The notes beneath the pieces are model-generated. The model made no database searches. It had not been told where the DNA came from and saw nothing but the letters and a program-made list of their open reading frames with translations. A DNA stretch of 64,000 nt from Lumbricus terrestris (taxonomy: Eukaryota; Annelida; Clitellata; Crassiclitellata; Lumbricidae): NCBI GenBank assembly GCA_949752735.1, contig OX457047.1, positions 4,029,282 through 4,093,281 on the forward strand, given 5' to 3'. The position numbers and the translations under genes are program-made. Every line of letters starts with the position of its first letter. Position 1 is the first letter of the stretch. Below, one piece after another: positions 32,516-43,030 of this stretch.

Positions 32516-33200
32516 AGTTAGATGGTACTTTGCACAAAACTGTGTCGCACAGCTTCTTCTTTCCATTCGAACAGACTATTCTTGAAATATACATTACTAG
32601 GCATTTACAGCAACTTTCAAATTTGTCTGCAAATTTGCCTGCCGGTTTCGGCCCGTGTTTTTTGTATATTTCAATAGTTGAGGATGATACTCAAGAAAAG
32701 ATTGAAGGGAAAGAATGACCAAGAAAGATAACGATGGACTGAGAAAGAGAATGTAAAGAAACCAAGGAAAGAGCACAGAATGGACAAGAATGGCGTCGTT
32801 GAAATCTTGGACCTCCTTAAGGGCAAAACACTAAAGAAAAAGACATCTTTAAAATGTAATCACTTAATCACTACAATCTAACCTCGTTAATAATATCTGC
32901 GCCTTGTCCCAAGCTTTTTTGAATAAAAAGTAGCGCTAATGGTCGTTAAACTGCAAATACCATCACCGCGTTAGTAATTATCTTTGCCTTGTCGAACTGC
33001 CAATCATACACACAGTCGATGAATTAACAGAAGTTCGACAGCGCAGCAGTTAATGCGCTGGATCGCAATTCGATCGGTCGTTGTAAAAATTTCTTTTAGA
33101 GTTTCTGCTGCAACTGCTTTCGTAATTCAGCTATAATTGATCAACTGACCGTACAATGCCGGTTGGTGTATAATAGATTTAGCTTTACGATACAATCTTC
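32516..33200. other. No gene recognised
   Basis: Purine-rich stretch near 32690-32830, then AT-rich DNA. Confidence 0.35.
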
Positions 33201-33319
33201 AGAGATGGGTTTCATTCTCTTTTTTCAAGCATAGTTTCGCTCTGTATTGAGCGTCAATTTCATTCATCTTATCAATGATATTGTATGTAAGATCAAATTT
33301 GATTGCCACTGTAACTTGC

Positions 33320-33357
33320 CATTATAAAGAGTCAGAACAACGCTTCAAACAGGTGTT
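33320..33357 (-). promoter_or_regulatory. ACACC/TATA snRNA-type motif
   Basis: Minus strand: TGAACACCTGTTTGAAGCG, then CTTTATAATG; TATAAT begins at index 31. Paralogue of 60561. Confidence 0.48.
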
Positions 33358-33855
33358 CAACGGCAGTAATTTAATTCGTGGTGTTATCATTTTACCCTAA
33401 TATGAACGCAAGAGGTTGGCACTCGTGGCAATGCTCTATCGTCGTTTTACCGCGTCTGGCGTTACGGAGACAGAATCAAACGGTGGGCGCTGCACAAAAT
33501 AATTGACTCATCGAGAGAGTATCCATCTTGTCACGAAAATTACCGTGTGACGTATATTGGCAATAAAATTTTGTAAACCGCTTCATTGCAATCAATATCG
33601 ATGGAACAATCATGATTTAGTCTAGTTACTCAAGTTTACACTTTGTGTGTATAAAAACGATGATTAAACTGGAATAGATTTTGTTCAAGTGACCTATCTA
33701 TCGTCACCTTACTTGAACTCGGTCGCAGCAAGCATTGTGTTACAACCAGTCCCTAGCCTGAGTGCGATTTGTTAATCTTTGTTATGATACAAAGTGTCAC
33801 AGGGCAATGAACCGTTAATGAGCTGTGTCCATTTATGTGTAGATTATTCTGAACG

Positions 33856-33893
33856 ACTTATATAACGTCACTATAATTTATTTTAAGGGTGTC
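33856..33893 (-). promoter_or_regulatory. ACACC/TATA snRNA-type motif
   Basis: Minus strand: TTAGACACCCTTAAAA, then GTTATATAAG; TATATAAG begins at index 29. Paralogue of 61497. Confidence 0.62.
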
Positions 33894-34392
33894 TAACGAG
33901 ACCGCGTTAACTTGGGATTGGCACTGCCTGGGTAAAGAGTGACGCCTTTTATGACTACGAATATGTAAAATGTAGATTTCTAAATGTATTTGACGACTTC
34001 CAAAATGCTTTAAAATACTTTTATTGACTATACAATGCTAGGCCGTCGGTCGATAAAGGGTATTGTTTTTGAAGTGTATAACTTATAACTTATAAATAAA
34101 AATAAAAATATAAAGTATAAATTGTATCAAATGTAGGTTTCCCAAATTATTGATCGTCGTTTCCGAAATGTTTGAATGACTTCAATAGACTGGCTGTGTT
34201 GCATTGCACATTCGCACAATCGGACAGATTAACCGATACACTTGATTTTGATATAAATTGACAGTCAATAAAGTTAGCTTTTAATTTAGCTTTTTTTTGC
34301 TGCTGAAGAAGTATGGTAATACGTGGAATTGATGTTAACGGCCTATGTTGTCAAAAAAACACGGAAATTTCTTCATATGAGTTGATCTTTAA

Positions 34393-34434
34393 AACACCTC
34401 TTTTAAATATCTATTTACATTATGAGTATATATA
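34393..34434 (+). promoter_or_regulatory. ACACC/TATA snRNA-type motif
   Basis: AAACACCTCTTTTAAAT, then ATTATGAGTATATATAAC; TATGAG at index 28 or TATATATAAC at 34. Confidence 0.4.
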
Positions 34435-34539
34435 ACATAAACAATTTAAATTTATTGTATATAAACCTAAATTAGGGATCCAGACGAGAAAGAATAATTA
34501 TTATACTATTTATAATTATAATGACTTTATATCCTTGGC

Positions 34540-34720
34540 TTCAGCATAGAACAAGCGCGGATGGCCAGGCGGCCCAGTCCTCTCCCTTGCCTCGTCGTCT
34601 TCATCCAATCGACTGGCAGTTAACTCAATGCGGCATATAGTTGGATGGGAGGTCCTGAGTCGAATTTTTGCCATGGAGTCGGAATTAAACCCCAGTCTCA
34701 CGATTTGCATTCTAATTATT
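34540..34720 (-). repeat. Unnamed short interspersed repeat
   Basis: GGCCCAGTCCTCTCCCTTGC, CTCGTCGTCTTCATCC and TTTTTGCCATGGAGTCGGAA have counterparts at 53620-53760 (GGCCAGTCCTCTCCTCGCC, GTCTCATCATCC, TTCTGCCATGGCGGAA). Class unknown; a tRNA-like SINE is possible. Confidence 0.45.
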
Positions 34721-35034
34721 ACGCTATTCTTGTGATGTTTTTTTTCGGAACTGCTTGTATGTGACGACAATGATCTCCTGCGTACAAGCTTAAGACTTGC
34801 ACTACTCAGGATTATGGCTCCGACGTACAGCCTCTCATCCAATACTAGCATTGAATTATCTTCGGGGTCTAGAAATCTGCGGCGTTATTCTCAGTTCGCC
34901 CAGTTTTCAGCTGGACGGACGTTTTATGGCTTAGGGGGGGGGGGAGGAAACTATGTTGTATTTCAGTCTTGCATTGCCCATCCTGCCTCAACTGTGTCAA
35001 TGTTCGTATGTCTGAATATGTATATAATAATATA

Positions 35035-35405
35035 TGTACATGTATATAATTATAATAGCTGGGGTACCCGACGTTGCCCAGGAAATTTTGGATACGACCC
35101 GCTCCCGGCCACAACCACACCACACTCCACCGCATCACACCCCCACCCCACAACACCCAACCTCCGTCCTCCACCAGTACGCCACCAGTGAAATTTGGGC
35201 TTTCGGAAAAATTCCCACCACCCCCACCCCCCCACGTGACCATGCTCCATGCATTCAACATAAAAAAAATATGAAAATGTGGAATTAAGCAAAAATCATC
35301 TACGAACAGATACACAAAAGCGCATGGCAAAATTTCAAAGCAGTAAAAAAATTAAGGGCAAATACTGCCAATGGGGTGAAAAAAACCCAGGTTTGCCTCC
35401 GAGGG
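35035..35405. mobile_element. Possible piggyBac-like element, right end
   Basis: The right end, inverted, reads CCCTCGGAGGCAAACCTGGG beside TTAA (35404-35407). Inside is a C-rich CCACCCCCACCCCCCCAC tract. The left end was not found; the low-complexity frames are not genes. Confidence 0.35.
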
Positions 35406-35589
35406 TTAATACAAATTTGATTCATCACATCTACCTTTCAGTAAAAGAAATTCTTAGACAGGTTAATATTAGATATAATTTTGCTTTAACAAGAGCAAAG
35501 ACGACATGAGTTCATGAGTTGATATGAGTTGATATGATATGATATGACATGCTATGAGTTGATACGAGTTCTCTTTGAACAGTGTTTAA

Positions 35590-35625
35590 TATTTATAGAT
35601 CTAAAGTAATACGCGAAAAGGTGTT
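35590..35625 (-). promoter_or_regulatory. ACACC/TATA snRNA-type motif
   Basis: Minus strand: TAAACACCTTTTCGCG, then TCTATAAATA; TATAAATA begins at index 28. Confidence 0.58.
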
Positions 35626-35928
35626 TAGCAGCAACACTGTTAATCTTGACTTTGTCATGAACCATGGACCAAGTCTCTTCAGCCAGAACACATGTATGAC
35701 ATGTAATGCGTTTAATAAGAGAGGAACATGAAATGTAGGAAATTATGAGCAGCATATATGCAATTCAATAATTAATAGATGACATTATTACAAATAGAAA
35801 GTGATATAAACTTGAAAGAATTCAGGACGGCCGAATTTGTACGGCAGCTCGCTGAGGTTTTAAGACACGGTGACAAAAGTACTGACATTATTTATTACAA
35901 ACGCTGCTGTGCAGTGCTAAACACGTTC

Positions 35929-35966
35929 GACACCTGATTTAAGAGCTTCAAGTTCATAATAAATAA
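35929..35966 (+). promoter_or_regulatory. ACACC/TATA snRNA-type motif
   Basis: CGACACCTGATTTAAGAG, then TCATAATAAATAAA in the TATA position. Paralogue of 30096. Confidence 0.45.
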
Positions 35967-36064
35967 ATTTGTCAACTTAGCTGTATTATTGTACTTGTCA
36001 ACATGACAAATTGGTTATAACCCACGCGCATTGCGATCATCGTCATCAATTATCTTTATCGTCT

Positions 36065-36600
<536 letters not shown>

Positions 36601-36684
36601 AATCATTACTCTGTGTGTTCTTCTAATATCTTGTGCATCAATGATCTGGTACGCCGAGTAGATAAATATTTTGCCGAAGTCCAA

Positions 36685-36723
36685 CCTTTATATAAAAGCA
36701 CTTGCTAAAGTTTTAAAGGTGTC
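36685..36723 (-). promoter_or_regulatory. ACACC/TATA snRNA-type motif
   Basis: Minus strand: AAGACACCTTTAAAAC, then TTTTATATAAAGG; TATATAAA begins at index 29. Best class. Confidence 0.65.
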
Positions 36724-36769
36724 TTTTAAACTAATGCGCCAAGTAAACAGATATTTGTGGAGGTCAAAT

Positions 36770-36807
36770 CCTTATATAAAAACATTTTCTCATATTTTAA
36801 AGGTGTC
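36770..36807 (-). promoter_or_regulatory. ACACC/TATA snRNA-type motif
   Basis: Minus strand: TAGACACCTTTAAAATATG, then TTTTATATAAGG; TATATAAG begins at index 29. Best class. Confidence 0.65.
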
Positions 36808-36814
36808 TACAGAG

Positions 36815-37050
36815 CGACTGCTGAGAGGGAAGGAGGAGACGCGGAAGACCAAGGAAGAGATGATTGGATGAGGTACAGGAAAAGTCTGACATGAGCCTGG
36901 AGGAGCTAAGAGAAACGTCATGAGAGAGGATACACTGGAGAGGATACATCACGACTGTCGCCAGAGCTCCAAGAGCTGACTGCAACAGGTGACCAGATGA
37001 CAGAGCGGCCACTATAGTCAATCGGTCAACCTGGTCAAGTTGCTTCACCT
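36815..37050 (+). pseudogene. Possible LINE C-terminal debris
   Basis: Plus-strand frames with stops contain GKEETRKTKEEMIG and HDCRQSSKS, reminiscent of the ends of LINE polyproteins. The link to a named clade is weak, and the minus-strand 83-residue frame is a shadow. Confidence 0.3.
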
Positions 37051-37275
37051 GGTTTGTAGCTTAAGCATTTACCAACCTAGACGTCATTTGTCTTCTTAGT
37101 TGTTACTTATAATTATACGCAATTGCCAATCGATATGCACAAAGATTAAATTACTTCATTGACTGATTAACTGACTTATTTACTCAGCCACTGTGAGTGA
37201 AGGACTTGTTCAAGGTCCCAAACAGCTTCATCATGTAAGAAAGTACAAGATTCAATAATATATACTGCATCTAGC

Positions 37276-37313
37276 GCTTATATAGTCTATTCTAGAAACG
37301 TTTAAATGGTGTC
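37276..37313 (-). promoter_or_regulatory. ACACC/TATA snRNA-type motif
   Basis: Minus strand: TGACACCATTTAAACG, then GACTATATAAGC; TATATAAG begins at index 29. Confidence 0.62.
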
Positions 37314-37518
37314 ATTATGGATAAGCGCTGTCTAAATAATGATGTCGAAGGAATTGTCTTTACTCCCTACACACTAACTGTTTCAGAGCAGGGAGACCGA
37401 ACACATAATCCATATGGATAACTAGACTATACTCTTATCAAAAATATTTTATATTTGTGATGTCGATGGGTATGGGACCTTAGGGGTACGTTCGGTGCCT
37501 TGGAGCTGGAACGTTGCG

Positions 37519-37578
37519 GGTGTTGGTGGTGGTGGTGGTGGTGGTGGTGGTGGTGGTGGTGGTGGTGGTGGTGGTGAT
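37519..37578. repeat. (GGT)n microsatellite
   Basis: About 18 GGT triplets ending in GGTGATGGTG. The poly-proline frame opposite is an artefact. Confidence 0.95.
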
Positions 37579-37689
37579 GGTGTTAGACGCACGGATGGAG
37601 AGAATTGGTAAGAATAAAAAAAACAATTGAAACCGAACAAACACAACTATTTATATTGTTGTTCTTCCGTCAACCGCCAGGTGGAGGCG

Positions 37690-37900
37690 TCGGTCGTTCG
37701 TTCGCTTTTCTCTCTTATGTGTTGTTTTAAAATTATCATACACCATTCAAAAGATATACCTAATATACCCGAAGTACCAGGGGAGGGGTGGATACCACCA
37801 CCCAGCTTATCGACTATCCTTATCTTATCCGTCATTTATTTCATGCCATTCTATGTATCGGTAGAGGGAGCCACGTTCAAATGACGATGACAAACTGCAG
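37690..37900. repeat. Fragment related to the piggyBac-like MITE at 25.1-25.4 kb
   Basis: GAAGTACCAGGGGAGGGGTG and GATACCACCACCC match, in inverse, GGTGGATAC and CCTGGTACCTTGGGTAT-type sequence near 25150. Ends not defined. Confidence 0.35.
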
Positions 37901-37909
37901 ATTAATTCT

Positions 37910-39055
37910 GGGGGGATCACGTCTCGAATTAACGACGCTACGACTCGATTCGTTCCTATTTCCACCGCTGCGTGGCGCCACCGGTGACCCCCCGAGTCAC
38001 AGGCCTTTCATCTTGCGATGGTGACGTCATCATTGCGAGCGATTTGCGGTGACTTGCGACGCCGTCTTCATCTTTCATCTGTGAATGCATTGCTGTTTCT
38101 GTTGTTTTACAACATAATAATGATGACCCCATGAATGAATCTGCGCGTTAGTGTTAGGCTACCATTCAAAAGAATCGTAGGCTATATCAAATGGAAATCT
38201 ATGATGCCTAGATGCCCTGCATCTTCAACTGTCGTTAAGACACAATTTTTTATAATTGGTTATTTGAACTATTCTGATGGAAACTCTATTAGCGATTTCT
38301 TCCCATTAGAATCTGTTGAGCACTTTTAGTAGACCAACGACTGGTTAGGTTAATTCTTCTTTGTATCAGTTAACATTGAAGAGATAGTGGTTAATTCTTG
38401 ATTTAGAGGTATCGGATTTACCAATTTTTGCAATTGGAAAGCCTATAGGCCTTGGCATCTCACGAATTTTAACCGATAGGCTTGCCCACTATTAAATATG
38501 TTCGAATAACAAATTTTGTTATTCGAACATCGCACAAGATGTGTCAAACAAGAATCAGATGGTCGATTATTGTGATAGAGACACTATTTCAGACGACACG
38601 AAGGATGTAACCAGCGTTGGACTTGGGACTTGCCTTCAAACGAAGCTGAAACTCCCATGTAGGCTGAGGTCCCTCTGCCCCGCTATAAAATAACCAGGCA
38701 CAAATTCCGCAATAACTTTGAAGAAGGATGCTTTATAACATAACATAAAGTGGTCGAGCACTGATCTAGAATGCATCCAATTTCCATTTTCAATATTTTA
38801 TCCGTTTGATAGTTGGCGAAATAGGGCTTGCAGCAGAAATGCAGCTGTTCTTTGATAGTGCTTTGTGCACTGGACTTATTCGCTGACTCCATAGAATTCC
38901 AAGGCATGCAATTGTAATGTAGGCTACTATTTTATTATACTGCACCAGAAGTGCAAATAACGCATATTAAAACTCTTGAACTGTTTAAAACTAAATATTA
39001 TTTTTAGAAAATTGCAAGTGCCCAACTGCATGCATAAGCTTATCTACTAGCACTG
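37910..39055. other. No gene recognised; contains one palindrome
   Basis: 38498-38530 is a perfect palindrome around one central base (arm ATGTTCGAATAACAAA). No ACACC/TATA copy was seen between 37313 and 39952. Confidence 0.5.
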
Positions 39056-39060
39056 GACAG

Positions 39061-39139
39061 GTGAAATGCGGGGGTTCCGCGAGCCAATGAGTGCTTGAAA
39101 ACGGTTCCATCACTAGAAAAAGGTTGAAAACCACTGCAG
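39061..39139. mobile_element. hAT-like terminal fragment
   Basis: GGGGGTTCCGCGAGCC followed by AAGGTTGAAAACCACTGC, the inverted form of an hAT CAGTGGTTTTCAACC end. The other end is missing. It has removed or covered the left end of the mariner at 39140-39909. Confidence 0.5.
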
Positions 39140-39909
39140 CATGCGGTCAGAACTTCTTTCAAATGTTCAATATCTCGAATTCTCTGCCTGTAGACAAGCT
39201 GCTGAAGCATTCCCCAGATGGAATAGTCTACGGGATTCAAGTCCGGACTGTTCGGTGGCCAATTTTCTGGTTCAATAAAGTCTGGAACGTGAACAGTGGG
39301 AAAAGCAACTGTTTTCCGTGAACGATGAGCAGGTGCTCCATCCTGCTGGAAAGTGAAATTGTGACCAGAGTGAGCTATAATGTCTGGCAGTAATCCTTGA
39401 TGTAGGACGACGTCACAGTAATAGGAACTGTTAACTTTTGCTCCTCGTTCAACGAAAACTAATGACGATTTCCCCAGCTGCGACACGGCAACCGAAACCA
39501 TGATGCTCTGTGAGAAGTTCTTCCGAAGCGTTCTGAAGGAATGTCTCGTTTCACAGCTACGTTGGCGTACACTCGATCATTCTATGAATTGGCTGGTGTT
39601 TGGACTTTAAAGATCTTTTCATCCGTAAACCATGTTCTGGCCAATTTAGCTACGGTTAGTCGTGGAGACAGACGTTTGCAGGCGGCAAACCGTTTCACTC
39701 TGTCAGCGTGTGCTAGCAGCTGCGCCTCACGTCGCCGAAACACTTTAAGCTGTAAGTCAAATATTATTTAGCAATACGCTGAATAGTTCTACGAGATATA
39801 CTAGTGTGACGTTCAATTTCTCTCGGAGATTTGCTTGTTCCCGGTTGGCCTTCTTGACTTGAAATCAATAGCAAAAACTAATAGTCCGGTTTATTTTGCG
39901 CCACCCTGT
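39140..39909 (-). mobile_element. Degenerate mariner, left end lost
   Basis: The right end, inverted, is CAGGGTGGCGCAAAATAAAC beside TA. Minus-strand transposase frames are broken near 39500 but include KRFAACKRLSP, NFTFQQDGAPAHRSRKT and WPPNSPDLNPVDYSIWGML, the second and third catalytic regions of mariner transposases. Similar in type to, but distinct in sequence from, the mariners at 6859 and 15099. Confidence 0.82.
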
Positions 39910-39951
39910 ATTATAATTATCAGATTGGCTTGTACCCTGTGAGTCATTTTA

Positions 39952-39988
39952 GACACCTTTTCAATGTTTAAGTCTTGCACTATATATA
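39952..39988 (+). promoter_or_regulatory. ACACC/TATA snRNA-type motif, TATA box at a MITE insertion
   Basis: TTAGACACCTTTTCAATG, then CACTATATATAC; TATATA begins at index 29. A palindromic MITE starts at 39989, so its TA target lies in the TATA box and the downstream unit has been moved 352 bases away. Confidence 0.6.
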
Positions 39989-40340
39989 CACCGTGATTCA
40001 AAAAAAGTAAGCCAAATTATTTTTCATATATCTCCAATGCCTGATAGCATATCACGCTAAAATTATCCAAAGATTTAGAGAATTGGACCAAGAATATGAT
40101 TCCAAGATTTCATGAGATAAAGTTGAACGGATAAAAAGATATGTATCTTTCAACTTCATATGCCGAAATTTCAGTTGAAAGATACATATCTTTTTATCCG
40201 TTCAATTTTTTCTCATGAAATTTTGGAATCATATTCTTGGTCCAGTTATCTAAATATTTGAAATTTTTTAGCGTGATATGTTATCAGGCATTGAAAATAT
40301 TTGAAAAACATGTTGGCTTACTTTTTTTTGAATCACGGTG
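39989..40340. mobile_element. 352-bp palindromic MITE with TA target site
   Basis: Ends CACCGTGATTCAAAAAAAGT and its inverse GAATCACGGTG, with TA on both sides. The two arms are complementary almost to the centre (GAAAGATACATATCTTTTTA near 40170-40195), so a transcript would fold as one long hairpin. Probably derived from a mariner. Short frames are artefacts. Confidence 0.88.
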
Positions 40341-40380
40341 TATATTAATTATCGGTGCCTTTCATTCTTGCTCGTGCTGC

Positions 40381-40455
40381 AATATGCCAAGCAAATTTCT
40401 GTCCAGGGTAACGGCCTCTGTTGTCATAGACCCTGGTCAAATCGGACACATCCAT
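40381..40455 (+). repeat. Hairpin-block repeat (family A), copy 3
   Basis: CCAGGGTAACGGCCTCTG, TTGTCATAGACCCTGG: a seven-pair stem. Preceded by GCAAATTTCTGT and followed by TCAAATCGGACACATCC. Confidence 0.65.
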
Positions 40456-40779
40456 TTCTTTCTAATGCGCTTCTGTTAGCGAGTTCTAACCATATCTCAT
40501 ACTTCACAATCTTATGGAATTCTATCCATTTGTTGTCATCACGATCGTAAGCTACCTTCTTGTCTCGACGTGACAAACGCATTTCACTCGTGATAATAAT
40601 CTTCGTTCAATTTTGCTAGAGGTGGGAAAGTTGAGTATTGAGAAGTGCATGAGCAATTGCGAGCTATTTAAGGGAAATAATTTTAACTTCCAGTGCTTGG
40701 ATTATATATATATACAGGGTTCACCATAATATTATTATGCTGGGACTGAATGCAAATAATTTACTTAATCCGTCACTTA

Positions 40780-40866
40780 TTGGATGGATCCGATTTGACC
40801 AGGGTCTATGACAACAGAGGCCGCTACCCTGGACAGAAATTTGCTCGGCGTATTACAGCACTTAAA
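40780..40866 (-). repeat. Hairpin-block repeat (family A), copy 4
   Basis: GGATGGATCCGATTTGACCA, GGGTCTATGACAACAGAGGC, ACCCTGGACAGAAATTTGC; nearly identical to the copy at 50147. Confidence 0.7.
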
Positions 40867-41010
40867 TTCTAAATTAAAAACACACGCGGGTTTTAAACAT
40901 TGCGTGAATTTAAAACCGCATGTAGCTGGACACCTTTTAAATGATGTTATAATTTTTATTTATTTATTCGTCACAAACGTAGCATTTATAATCATCATCT
41001 AAGGTGTGCC
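40860..41010 (+). repeat. Duplicated unit, paralogue of 41525-41850
   Basis: AATTAAAAACACACGCG, TTTAAACATTGCGTG, GCTGGACACCTTTTAAATGA and ATTCGTCACAAACGTAGCAT occur in order in both. The second unit has a MITE inserted before the motif. Confidence 0.8.
40929..40968 (+). promoter_or_regulatory. ACACC/TATA snRNA-type motif
   Basis: TGGACACCTTTTAAATG, then TTTTTATTTATTTATTCG; TATTTA at index 28. Confidence 0.42.
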
Positions 41011-41269
41011 TATGTCGCGCGAAACCGGCCGAAGACAGGATGCGTTAAAACATAAATAAGGAGCGGCTACAAACAGCGCTACCAATTACAAGACTGTAAT
41101 TATAGCAATAATTGTAATGCTATGAATATCGAGATAAGTAAGTTATCATTACAACTTAAATATTATTTTTTACAATACTTCCGGATTTTGAGTAAATTTG
41201 TTCGCATTAAATCACTATTGATACACAATTTAATCTTTAAAAGTTGCTGCTTTAAATTACTTGAATATC

Positions 41270-41482
41270 ATTTGTTTACCCCCACTGGCCTTCGAAACCC
41301 TGGGTCCCATCAACGTCAACGGACTAAAGTTCATAAAATCATTAGGAAGACGTCTTTCCCTTACCACCGGAGACTCCAAAGAAACCTGTTATCTATTCCA
41401 GCGCTTATCAATCAATATCCAGCGCTTTAATGCCGTGGCCTTCCGCGGTTCTTTTGTCCAACCAGAATTTGTTGATTAATAA
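41270..41482 (+). pseudogene. C-terminal fragment of a retroelement-type polyprotein
   Basis: The frame holds LPPLAFETLGPINVNGLKFI, LGRRLSLTTGDSKETCYL, FQRLSINIQRFNAVAFRGS and a stop. This pattern (FETLG...FI..LGRR...FQRLS..IQR.NA) is familiar as the C-terminal end of many invertebrate reverse-transcriptase-bearing mobile proteins. I recognise the type, not the clade. It lies between two paralogous motif units and probably came in with an insertion. Confidence 0.5.
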
Positions 41483-41580
41483 CAGTATAATAATAATTAC
41501 AAGACTGATCTATTCATTTTTAAAGTATAAATTAAAAACACACGCGACCTTTAAACATTGCGTGGATATAACCATTTAAC

Positions 41581-41772
41581 CCTCGAATGCCCAAGGGGGG
41601 GTCCGACCGGACCCCAGGCCCGTTTTTCCCGGATAACTTTTTAACGGCTATGGATCTGCAAAAATGCTTTTAGGTATTCCTAGAGCAACAATTTGGGCAT
41701 CGAATGGTATATTTTATGTGAGTATTGTCCAGCCCCATACCCCCCAAAAAATACCTTGGGCACTCGAGTGAT
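41581..41772. mobile_element. piggyBac-like MITE
   Basis: TTAA (41577-41580), then CCCTCGAATGCCCAAGGGGG; the right end, inverted, reads CACTCGAGTGCCCAAGGTAT. The paralogous unit at 40.9 kb lacks this segment, which gives an empty-site comparison. The right TTAA has decayed to GATAA. Confidence 0.65.
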
Positions 41773-41783
41773 AATTATTGCTG

Positions 41784-41821
41784 GACACCTTTTAAATGAT
41801 GATATACTTTATATTTATCTA
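41784..41821 (+). promoter_or_regulatory. ACACC/TATA snRNA-type motif
   Basis: TGGACACCTTTTAAATG, then CTTTATATTTATC; TATATTTA begins near index 26-28. Confidence 0.5.
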
Positions 41822-41881
41822 TTCGTCACAAACGTAGCATTAATAATCACTGTCCTTCTAGTAAAAATTGTGATGAGCAAA

Positions 41882-42005
41882 GAAATGATGACGATGGCGA
41901 TGATGATGATGATGATGATGACGACGACGACGACGACGATGACGATAATAATGACGGCGATAACGACGACGATAACGATGATAATAATGGCGATAGCGAT
42001 GATCA
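41882..42005. repeat. (GAT)n/(GAC)n microsatellite, impure
   Basis: GATGATGACGACGACGACGA with GATAAC and GGCGAT variants. Frames across it are artefacts. Confidence 0.85.
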
Positions 42006-42363
42006 AATTGGTAAGCATCACTGTCTCTGCGCTGTAACCGTCTCTGTAGACGAGAACAATCTAATACAAACATCAGAATAGTTACATAGTAATGTTTGCA
42101 ACTGTTGTTAATGTGAATTTTATATGTGATATTTGTTCGCCATAGAGCTATTTTTGCGGCTGATTATAATAAAGAGTATACTTACTTATTATTTTATAAC
42201 TTGCATATGTTGACACTTTTATATAGTCACAGACGAATACGGTGGATCCAGAGTGTAGTGACAAACTTTTTCATAAAATTGCTTATTTGCAGTTCCTAAG
42301 ACAATTGGAAACAGAGGTAGTTCCGTCCAAAAGTTCTATCATAAAAGAATCGTGCGACTGTTT

Positions 42364-42401
42364 CGACTAATAGAGAAAACATTTTACTTAAATCAGGTGT
42401 C
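42364..42401 (-). promoter_or_regulatory. ACACC/TATA snRNA-type motif
   Basis: Minus strand: TTAGACACCTGATTTAAG, then CTCTATTAG; TATTAG begins at index 29. Confidence 0.45.
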
Positions 42402-42779
42402 TAATCTGCAATACTATTCGTGTGTTGCCCACCTTCCCCGTGTCGTATACGACTCCTTCCAAACAAGCATGATGATGATTTAAGCAGGCATACAGTACTG
42501 TCAAAGCACTTGGGATAGTTTGTTCACTTTTCGGATGCATGTAACAAACTTTTTTTAGGTTTTGCTTTTATCACATCAGGGCAATTAGATCGGCTAGTAC
42601 TAAGGCACATACAATGTACTGTATCTCGAGATATGACTCCACCTGGGGCCAATTCCGGTTCGATAGCGTGACCGCCAGTAACCATCGCAATTTACCATAT
42701 TGCGTCTCAAGCACCTTCAGACTCATCTGCGTCGCGAACATCCTCAACGTTGCCATGCCAACGAAAAGTTCTAGTAGTA

Positions 42780-42895
42780 GTATTTGCAGTTTAACGTCAC
42801 TGTGTAGTAACAAAGACCATTAGCGACACCCTCCTCCTTTATCCAGGCTTGGTACTGGCACTGGCAGAGTTCAACCTGTGGCGGAGTTAAAGTAC
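42780..42895 (-). repeat. CCAGTCCC block (family B), long copy
   Basis: Minus strand: AACTCCGCCACAGG, CTCTGCCAGTGCCAGTACC, AAGCCTGGATAAAGGAGGAG, GGTGTCGCTAATGGTCTTTG, then GTGACGTTAAACTGCAAATA. Confidence 0.7.
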
Positions 42896-42964
42896 TGTGA
42901 CGCAGGTTACGGCAAAGGCGACGGCGCGGACGCCGGGAAAGGACGACGGCGTCTCCATGCAGAT

Positions 42965-43030
42965 GACAATGCCAGTCCAAAGCGTGGATAAAGCAGGAGG
43001 GTGACGTTGACAACCAACGCTGTAGTTAAT
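42965..43030 (+). repeat. CCAGTCCC block (family B), diverged
   Basis: TGCCAGTCCAAAGCGTGGAT, AAAGCAGGAGGGTGACG. Confidence 0.5.

Larger units (their letters stand above)
33200..34640. repeat. Segmental duplication, copy 1 (partner 60410-62100)
   Basis: Collinear landmarks: GTGTTCAAC (33353/60594), TATCGTCGTTTTACCG versus TATCGCCGTTTTACCG (33437/61033), GAATCAAACGGTGGGCGCT versus GGATCAAACGGTGGGAGCT, TAGATTTTGTTC (33676/61305), CTTGAACTCGG (33711/61348), GGTGTCTAA (33889/61532), and GACGA(G)AAAG near 34482/61936. Each copy holds two minus-strand motifs. Confidence 0.75.
36660..36815 (-). repeat. Tandem pair of motif units
   Basis: GCCGAAGTCCAACCTTTATA and GTGGAGGTCAAATCCTTATA, each about 20 bases from TTTTAAAGGTGTCT, lie 84 bases apart. 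Downstream sequence is shared too: on the minus strand AAATATTTATCTACTCGGCG and AAATATCTGTTTACTTGGCG. Confidence 0.75.

Noticed and set aside
32516..33200. Host exon candidates
   Set aside because: No frame with convincing domain content or splice context was found; the same applies to all other unassigned intervals.
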